From a virus: a stretch of DNA of 24,884 bases. Under the pieces are notes generated by a model, which saw only the letters and a program-made list of their open reading frames with translations, had not been told where the DNA came from and did no database searches. A program made the position numbers and the translations under genes. This document shows, one piece after another, positions 21,026-24,884 of the stretch. The stretch lies in the IMG/VR virus record IMGVR_UViG_3300008267_000341, positions 1 to 24,884 of that record. One strand, written 5' to 3'. Every line of letters starts with the position of its first letter. Positions within the stretch are counted from its first letter, which is position 1.

Positions 21026-22018
21026 ATGGCAACTTGGAAAAAAGTAATCGTCTCTGGTAGTAACGCAGAGCTCAATCAGTTAAATGTACAACCGAATCAA
21101 CAGATTTCCGGTTCAGCAGCACACACATTCTTAAGTGGTTCATTCAGTGGATCATTTAGCGGTAATGGTAGTGGTTTAACAGGCGTAGTAGCAACAGCTG
21201 GTTCAGCTTTATCACAAAGTACAGGTATCACAACATTCAGTTATGATGGTAGTTCTACAGCTGTTGTATCTGTAAGTGGTGCAAGTACGTTAAACACTAA
21301 TGCTGTTACCAAATGGACAGGAAATGCTTTTGCTAATTCTAGTTTAACAGATGATGGTAATATAGTTAGTGGCTCAGTATCAATTCAATCTACTGGAGCT
21401 AGTTCAAAATTAACAGGTTCATTTAGTGGTTCATTCACAGGTGATGGTAGTGGTTTAACAGGTTTAGCTACAAGCTTAGGAATTACAGGTTCAAACGGAA
21501 CAAGTGGTTCAGTTAGTTTAGTAAGCCAAGGTTTAACTATTACTGGTACATCTAATGAAATTGAAACTTCAGTTTCAGGACAAACTGTGACAATTGGTTT
21601 ACCAAATGATGTTACTATTAGTCAAAACTTATCTGTACAAGGTAACTTAACAGTAGCAGGTACAGCTAGTTTCCAAAACCAATCAACATTAGAAATTGCT
21701 GACAGATTTGTAGTTGTAGCTTCTGGCTCTACTAGTTTAACAGACGGTGGTATCATTGTAGCTGCTGGAGGTGTAGGACATGACATTTCAGGTTCAGCAT
21801 TTTATTTAGAATCAACATCAACAGGTACAAATGGTCGTTTTGCAATCGCGGGTAATGTACCAGCATCAGCATCAACTGTAGTAGCAGATGAATATATGGT
21901 ATCAGCTAAACAAGCATCAGGTGCTCCAGCCGCTGCTCCAACATGGGGTAGTACAACAGCTGGTTTTGGTAACCTTTATGTTGATAGTGGTACAGGAGAT
22001 ATTTATATTTACTCTTAA
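21026..22018 (+). CDS. Tail-fibre-like protein with WKKVIVSGS leader and GDGSGLTGL repeats
   Basis: 330 aa. The N-terminus MATWKKVIVSGSNAELNQLN is shared with the 656-aa protein starting at 22334 (MPNWKKVIVSGSDAALNSLN), suggesting a common attachment domain. Two copies of a fibre repeat follow: GSFSGSFSGNGSGLTGV (38-54) and GSFSGSFTGDGSGLTGL (131-147). The remainder is Ser/Thr/Gly/Val beta-type sequence, including LSVQGNLTVAGTASFQNQST, and a C-terminus FGNLYVDSGTGDIYIYS. G-(D/N)-G-S-G-L-(T/S)-(G/N)-L repeats are typical of trimeric beta-helical phage fibres. It sits between small fibre-like genes and a 66-aa gene. The last codons contain an ATATTTATA sequence at 21999. A fibre or appendage role is likely; position on the virion is unknown. 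Confidence 0.78.
   Translation: MATWKKVIVSGSNAELNQLNVQPNQQISGSAAHTFLSGSFSGSFSGNGSGLTGVVATAGSALSQSTGITTFSYDGSSTAVVSVSGASTLNTNAVTKWTGNAFANSSLTDDGNIVSGSVSIQSTGASSKLTGSFSGSFTGDGSGLTGLATSLGITGSNGTSGSVSLVSQGLTITGTSNEIETSVSGQTVTIGLPNDVTISQNLSVQGNLTVAGTASFQNQSTLEIADRFVVVASGSTSLTDGGIIVAAGGVGHDISGSAFYLESTSTGTNGRFAIAGNVPASASTVVADEYMVSAKQASGAPAAAPTWGSTTAGFGNLYVDSGTGDIYIYS
21999..22007 (+). promoter_or_regulatory. ATATTTATA element inside the 3' end of a fibre gene
   Basis: Exact ATATTTATA coding D-I-Y-I near the end of the 330-aa protein, 28 bases before the ATG at 22036. It is the only exact copy that I found inside a reading frame, and it still lies at the usual distance from a start. Confidence 0.35.
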
Positions 22019-22035
22019 TAAAAACAAAATAGGTT

Positions 22036-22236
22036 ATGGCTTTTACAGCAGGAAATATCACAAATAAAGATATAACGAAGGGGCCTAGCGATAGCGCCCC
22101 TTCTATTAATTTATCTAAATCAGAAGTAGAGACTCTACTTGTTATGATAAAAGAATCTCATTTTAAGGGAGAACATGTACAAAAAGTGTATGAGCTTGTT
22201 TTAAAGCTTCAAGAATATTACACTAAACTACCCTAA
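22036..22236 (+). CDS. Small hypothetical protein (66 aa)
   Basis: 66 aa: MAFTAGNITNKDITKGPSDS, then APSINLSKSEVETLLVMIKE and a helical, Lys/Glu-rich C-terminus (VQKVYELVLKLQEYYTKLP). The second half looks like a single amphipathic helical hairpin. No family is recognised. It is sandwiched between two WKKVIVSGS fibre genes, so it may be a fibre assembly helper or small structural protein. Codons 15-23 are covered by a very stable RNA hairpin (22077-22103), which is unusual so near a start. The start has an A-rich leader and no Shine-Dalgarno. Confidence 0.7.
   Translation: MAFTAGNITNKDITKGPSDSAPSINLSKSEVETLLVMIKESHFKGEHVQKVYELVLKLQEYYTKLP
22077..22103 (+). other. Stable intragenic hairpin with GCGA tetraloop
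   Basis: GAAGGGGC (22077-22084) pairs perfectly with GCCCCTTC (22096-22103). Inside, CTA (22085-22087) pairs with TAG (22092-22094) around a GCGA (GNRA) loop, with one bulged C at 22095. This gives 11 pairs in a GC-rich stem within an AT-rich gene. No T tract follows (ttctattaattta). It may be an attenuator, processing site or translation brake. Confidence 0.65.
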
Positions 22237-22239
22237 TTC

Positions 22240-22248
22240 ATATTTATA
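22240..22248 (+). promoter_or_regulatory. ATATTTATA element upstream of the structured leader
   Basis: Exact ATATTTATA four bases after the stop of the 66-aa gene and 85 bases before the next ATG. Together with 14908-14924 it shares the extended 17-mer catatttatattaaaca. Confidence 0.55.
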
Positions 22249-22257
22249 TTAAACAAG

Positions 22258-22317
22258 ACTGTTGGCCTTCGGGAAGTAGGCATATACACGGCATAAGTGT
22301 ATGTATCTAACCACAGT
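22258..22317 (+). promoter_or_regulatory. Candidate three-way-junction RNA in the leader of a fibre gene
   Basis: P1: ACTGT-(T)-GG (22258-22265) pairs with CCACAGT (22311-22317), 7 pairs with one bulged T. P2: CCT (22266-22268) pairs with AGG (22278-22280) and can be extended by G22265-C22281. P3: ATATACAC (22282-22289) pairs with GTGTATGT (22297-22304), 8 pairs including one G-U, loop GGCATAA. The stems abut except for an ATCTAA joiner before the P1 3' strand. The element starts about 10 bases after an ATATTTATA element and ends 16 bases before the ATG. It resembles no riboswitch or ribozyme consensus that I can recall. Confidence 0.45.
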
Positions 22318-22333
22318 GTAAAAAGTAACAGAT

Positions 22334-24304
22334 ATGCCAAATTGGAAAAAAGTCATTGTCAGCGGCTCGGACGCTGCTCTAAATTCATTAAATGTAACTA
22401 ATCTATTATCAGTTACAGGTTCATCCAACCTTACTGGATCTTTAAATATAAGTGGTTCAGCTAGTGTTTTAGGTAACACCGGTACAACTACATTTTATAC
22501 CAACGCAGACACTTTAATATTTACTGGTTCAGTTTACATATCTGGTTCAATAGTTCAAACAGGTAGTTTAAATGTAACTAGTATAACTAGTTCATTATTT
22601 GGAACTGCTAGTTGGGCTCAAAACTCAATCACATCATCATACGCTGTTAGTGCTTTAAGTGCATCATACGCACCTGGAGCTAATACAGCAATCAGTGCTT
22701 CCTACGCAGCAACGGCATCTTCAGCAGACGCTTTTAACGTTCGAACTTCTTTAACAGCTAGTGGATTAAGATATCCTACTACTGATGGTTTAGAGGGCCA
22801 AGTATTAAAAACAGATGGTAGTAATGATTTGACGTTTGGTGATGTAAACACAATGTATGAAATAGTTTATACAGGTGAAAACATCACTAAGAGCGATCCA
22901 TTATACATTTCAGGTTCACAAGGTGCAAACCCAATTGTATATAAAGCAGATGCTGCAAACGCAGCTAAAATGCCAGTAACATACATTGCATCAGAAACAA
23001 TTGCTGCTGGTAACACTACAAGAGGTATCGTACTTGGTTTAATTGAAGGAATAAATTTAACAGGCTATACAGCAGGAACAGAAGTATATATAGCAGCAGG
23101 TGGAGGTTGGACTTCAACCAGACCAACAGGTTCAGCAATTGTACAAGTATTAGGTATAGTAACTAAAGGAGGTTCTGGTGGTAAAGGTTTAGTATTAAAC
23201 CCTGGACCCGTAGAATTACCTAACCTACAAGCAGGTTATGCTTGGGTTGGTGATGCAACAGGTGTTCCTCAAGCAGTATCAACTTCATCATTACTCGTAA
23301 GTACAGCATCCTTTGCTTCCACTGCATCTTATGCTCTAAGGGCAGGATCCGTAGATAATCCCTTCCCTTACATTAACCCAACAACTATAACAGGAAGTAT
23401 TTCAGTTCCTGATAATCACAATGGATTATTGGTAGGACCTGTTTCAGTATCTGGAAGTATTACTATTGGATCTGGATCTAGTTTACTAACTGTAGGTCCT
23501 ATTACTGGTAGTAGTAGTGTGAGTGCTTCATTTGCATCAACATCTTCTTATTCAACTAATATAATAGGAGCTGCAAATTACATTCCTAAATTTACTGGCG
23601 ATAATACATTAAGTAGTAGCATAATGTATCAAAGTGCTAATGGTATTGGCATTAATGATACTTCTGCAACACATAAATTACAAGTAAATGGAGATTCATT
23701 TATATACAATAGTAGCAATACTTTAAATTTAACAAAATATTCTTTAATAGGAGCTCTTAATACTACAGTAACAGGTAGTGAAACAAATCAATATGCCAAT
23801 ACTGGTATATATGGCTCATTAGGTTATTCATCAACTACTGGAACCTTTACACCACAAGATAATTCATTTGTAAGTGCAATATTTGGTCAGTTTTCTAAAA
23901 GTGGAGGTGGAAATGTTTCTGGTAATGCATCTTCATATGCTGCTGGAATTAACCTTTCAGGTACAGGTAACGTAACAACAATTGCTGGATTTAGAGCTTA
24001 TGCTCCTCTTCAATCATATGCTTTACCATCATTTACTGGTACTTTAACAAATTATATTGGTTTATTAATAGACGATATTACTGGAACTACAGATGTAGGT
24101 TCTCGAATCACTAACAAATATGGTATTTACCAAGCAGGTGCTTCTGATAAAAACTACATTGCTGGTTCTACTACAATTAATAACGTACTACAGCTAGGAC
24201 AACAACATCCATTACCAGCAGGAGCTGATGGACAATTAGCAGTTTCAGCTTCTAATTTGTATTTCTTCTCTGGTAGTGCATGGAATAAAATATCATTTGC
24301 TTAA
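22334..24304 (+). CDS. Large tail-fibre-like protein with WKKVIVSGS leader
   Basis: 656 aa, Ser/Thr/Gly/Ala-rich. The N-terminus MPNWKKVIVSGSDAALNSLN is shared with the 330-aa protein at 21026. Residues 85-132 hold recurrent SASYAxTAS-type strands (FGTASWAQ, SSYAVSALSASYAP, SASYAATASSAD). Residues about 171-300 form a compact-looking domain (MYEIVYTGENITKSDPLYIS ... KGLVLNPGPV). A second SxASFASTASYA run near 325 is followed by IPKFTGDNTLSSSIMY, HKLQVNGDSF and a long beta-rich region. The C-terminus GADGQLAVSASNLYFFSGSA, then WNKISFA, resembles the end of phage fibre and appendage proteins. This suits a long beta-helical fibre with an N-terminal virion-attachment region and a C-terminal recognition domain (inference). 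Confidence 0.8.
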   Translation: MPNWKKVIVSGSDAALNSLNVTNLLSVTGSSNLTGSLNISGSASVLGNTGTTTFYTNADTLIFTGSVYISGSIVQTGSLNVTSITSSLFGTASWAQNSITSSYAVSALSASYAPGANTAISASYAATASSADAFNVRTSLTASGLRYPTTDGLEGQVLKTDGSNDLTFGDVNTMYEIVYTGENITKSDPLYISGSQGANPIVYKADAANAAKMPVTYIASETIAAGNTTRGIVLGLIEGINLTGYTAGTEVYIAAGGGWTSTRPTGSAIVQVLGIVTKGGSGGKGLVLNPGPVELPNLQAGYAWVGDATGVPQAVSTSSLLVSTASFASTASYALRAGSVDNPFPYINPTTITGSISVPDNHNGLLVGPVSVSGSITIGSGSSLLTVGPITGSSSVSASFASTSSYSTNIIGAANYIPKFTGDNTLSSSIMYQSANGIGINDTSATHKLQVNGDSFIYNSSNTLNLTKYSLIGALNTTVTGSETNQYANTGIYGSLGYSSTTGTFTPQDNSFVSAIFGQFSKSGGGNVSGNASSYAAGINLSGTGNVTTIAGFRAYAPLQSYALPSFTGTLTNYIGLLIDDITGTTDVGSRITNKYGIYQAGASDKNYIAGSTTINNVLQLGQQHPLPAGADGQLAVSASNLYFFSGSAWNKISFA

Positions 24305-24382
24305 ATTTAAACAAAATAACAAAACAAATCACAAATATATACATAATAAAAAATATTAATTATAAGTAAACCAATATTTTAA

Positions 24383-24391
24383 ATATTTATT
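24383..24391 (+). promoter_or_regulatory. ATATTTATT element before the last fibre gene
   Basis: ATATTTATT lies in the 115-base, extremely AT-rich gap between two fibre genes, 28 bases before the ATG. The rest of the gap (24305-24419) holds no hairpin or reading frame that I can support. Confidence 0.35.
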
Positions 24392-24419
24392 ACAGTAATA
24401 CACAAATAATTTAGCAAAT

Positions 24420-24884
24420 ATGAGCACTATCTACGTAGATAATATACTTCCGTACTCTGGTAATTCGGTATTCATTAGTGGTAGCGTTAGTTCTTTAACA
24501 GCATCTTTTGCAGCAACAGCATCACTTGCTCCTAACTATACGTTAACATCTTCTTTTAATAGTTATACAAGTTCTACTAATACTCGTATAGATAATTTAG
24601 AATCATTTAGTTCATCATTAGACGCAACATTCGCAACAGATGCTCAACTAAATACTTTAAGTTCTAGCTTTACTGCTTACACTAGTTCAATTAATAGTTG
24701 GACTGGATCAACATCTTCACAATTTGGAGGTACGGCTTCATTTGCATCAACAGCATCCTCAGCAGATAATTTCTTAGTAAGAGGTACATTAACCGCTCAA
24801 ACAATAGTAGCACAAACTATTACGTCATCAACTGATTTTGTAACTGGATCTACTAAATTTGGAACATTAACTTCTAACACCCAC
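24420..24884 (+). CDS. Tail-fibre-like protein, N-terminal part (3' truncated by window edge)
   Basis: ATG at 24420 opens a frame that stays open to the last base (155 codons visible). The sequence begins MSTIYVDNILPYSGNSVFIS. It has TASFAATASLAP and TASFASTASSADNFLVRGTL strands closely related to SASYAATASSADAFNVRTSL of the preceding fibre protein. A short coiled-coil-like stretch of regularly spaced SSF/NTRIDNLE and DAQLNTLSSSF units (about 45-95) may drive trimerisation. The visible end, DFVTGSTKFGTLTSNTH, resembles a recurrent motif of fibre proteins in related phages. The start has an A-rich leader and follows an ATATTTATT element by 28 bases. Fibre identity is inferred from composition and neighbours. 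Confidence 0.78.
   Translation, partial: MSTIYVDNILPYSGNSVFISGSVSSLTASFAATASLAPNYTLTSSFNSYTSSTNTRIDNLESFSSSLDATFATDAQLNTLSSSFTAYTSSINSWTGSTSSQFGGTASFASTASSADNFLVRGTLTAQTIVAQTITSSTDFVTGSTKFGTLTSNTH

Noticed and set aside
22258-22317. Hammerhead or other self-cleaving ribozyme in the fibre leader
   Set aside because: The three-way junction lacks the CUGANGA and GAAA core of hammerheads and no other ribozyme core is recognised. It is kept only as an unclassified structured leader.
870-24391. TATAAATA late promoters on the minus strand driving antisense transcripts
   Set aside because: The minus-strand match is exact, but there are no supportable minus-strand genes. Copies are placed just before + strand starts and just after + strand terminators, which favours a rightward function. 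Left open for transcript mapping.

Overview
This window is about 25 kb of an AT-rich tailed-phage genome of the T4-like (myovirus) type. The evidence is one co-directional block of T4-type head genes: large terminase (gp17), portal (gp20), prohead protease (gp21), scaffold (gp22) and major capsid (gp23). Neck and tail-completion-like genes (gp14-like, gp15-like) and repeat-rich fibre-like genes follow. All 25 genes that I support are on the + strand. Nearly all starts lack a Shine-Dalgarno sequence and sit in A-rich contexts, as is typical of Bacteroidota. A marine or other Bacteroidota host is therefore plausible but not shown. No tRNA, integrase, transposase or CRISPR array was seen.

Layout. 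(1) Positions 1-3081: the tail end of a FAD-dependent oxidoreductase, a small HREDGPA-like protein, a P-loop kinase-like ATPase, a possible internal head protein and a membrane-anchored coiled-coil protein. A strong terminator closes this block. (2) Positions 3210-11831: gp17, gp20, five head-region genes of unknown function (one only 45 codons long) and gp21, ended by a second terminator. (3) Positions 12023-14850: gp22 and gp23, with a 100-base structured leader carrying the only clear Shine-Dalgarno sequence, ended by a third terminator. (4) Positions 14931-20300: a PhoH-like ATPase, a large structural protein in the gp13 position, a gp14-like neck protein with a mucin-like Thr/Ser/Pro arm, and a gp15-like tail-completion protein. 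(5) Positions 20306-24884: low-complexity fibre-like genes built from shared modules, the last one cut by the window edge.

How it works together. gp20 nucleates the prohead. gp22 and probably several small acidic or helical proteins form the core, and gp23 forms the shell. gp21 then cleaves core and shell proteins, gp17 packages DNA, and gp13/14/15-type proteins close the head and join the tail. Expression seems to be organised by a strand-oriented 9-mer, ATATTTATA, found before most transcription blocks and directly after each terminator. It is the exact reverse complement of the T4 late promoter core.

Most interesting items: the 'reversed' late-promoter motif; N-terminal (I/L)xE cleavage-type peptides on several unknown head-region proteins, resembling the T4 capsid-targeting sequence; a compact three-way-junction RNA in the leader of a fibre gene; a gp22 leader whose hairpin loop can pair with its Shine-Dalgarno sequence; and a very stable GNRA-capped hairpin inside a small gene.
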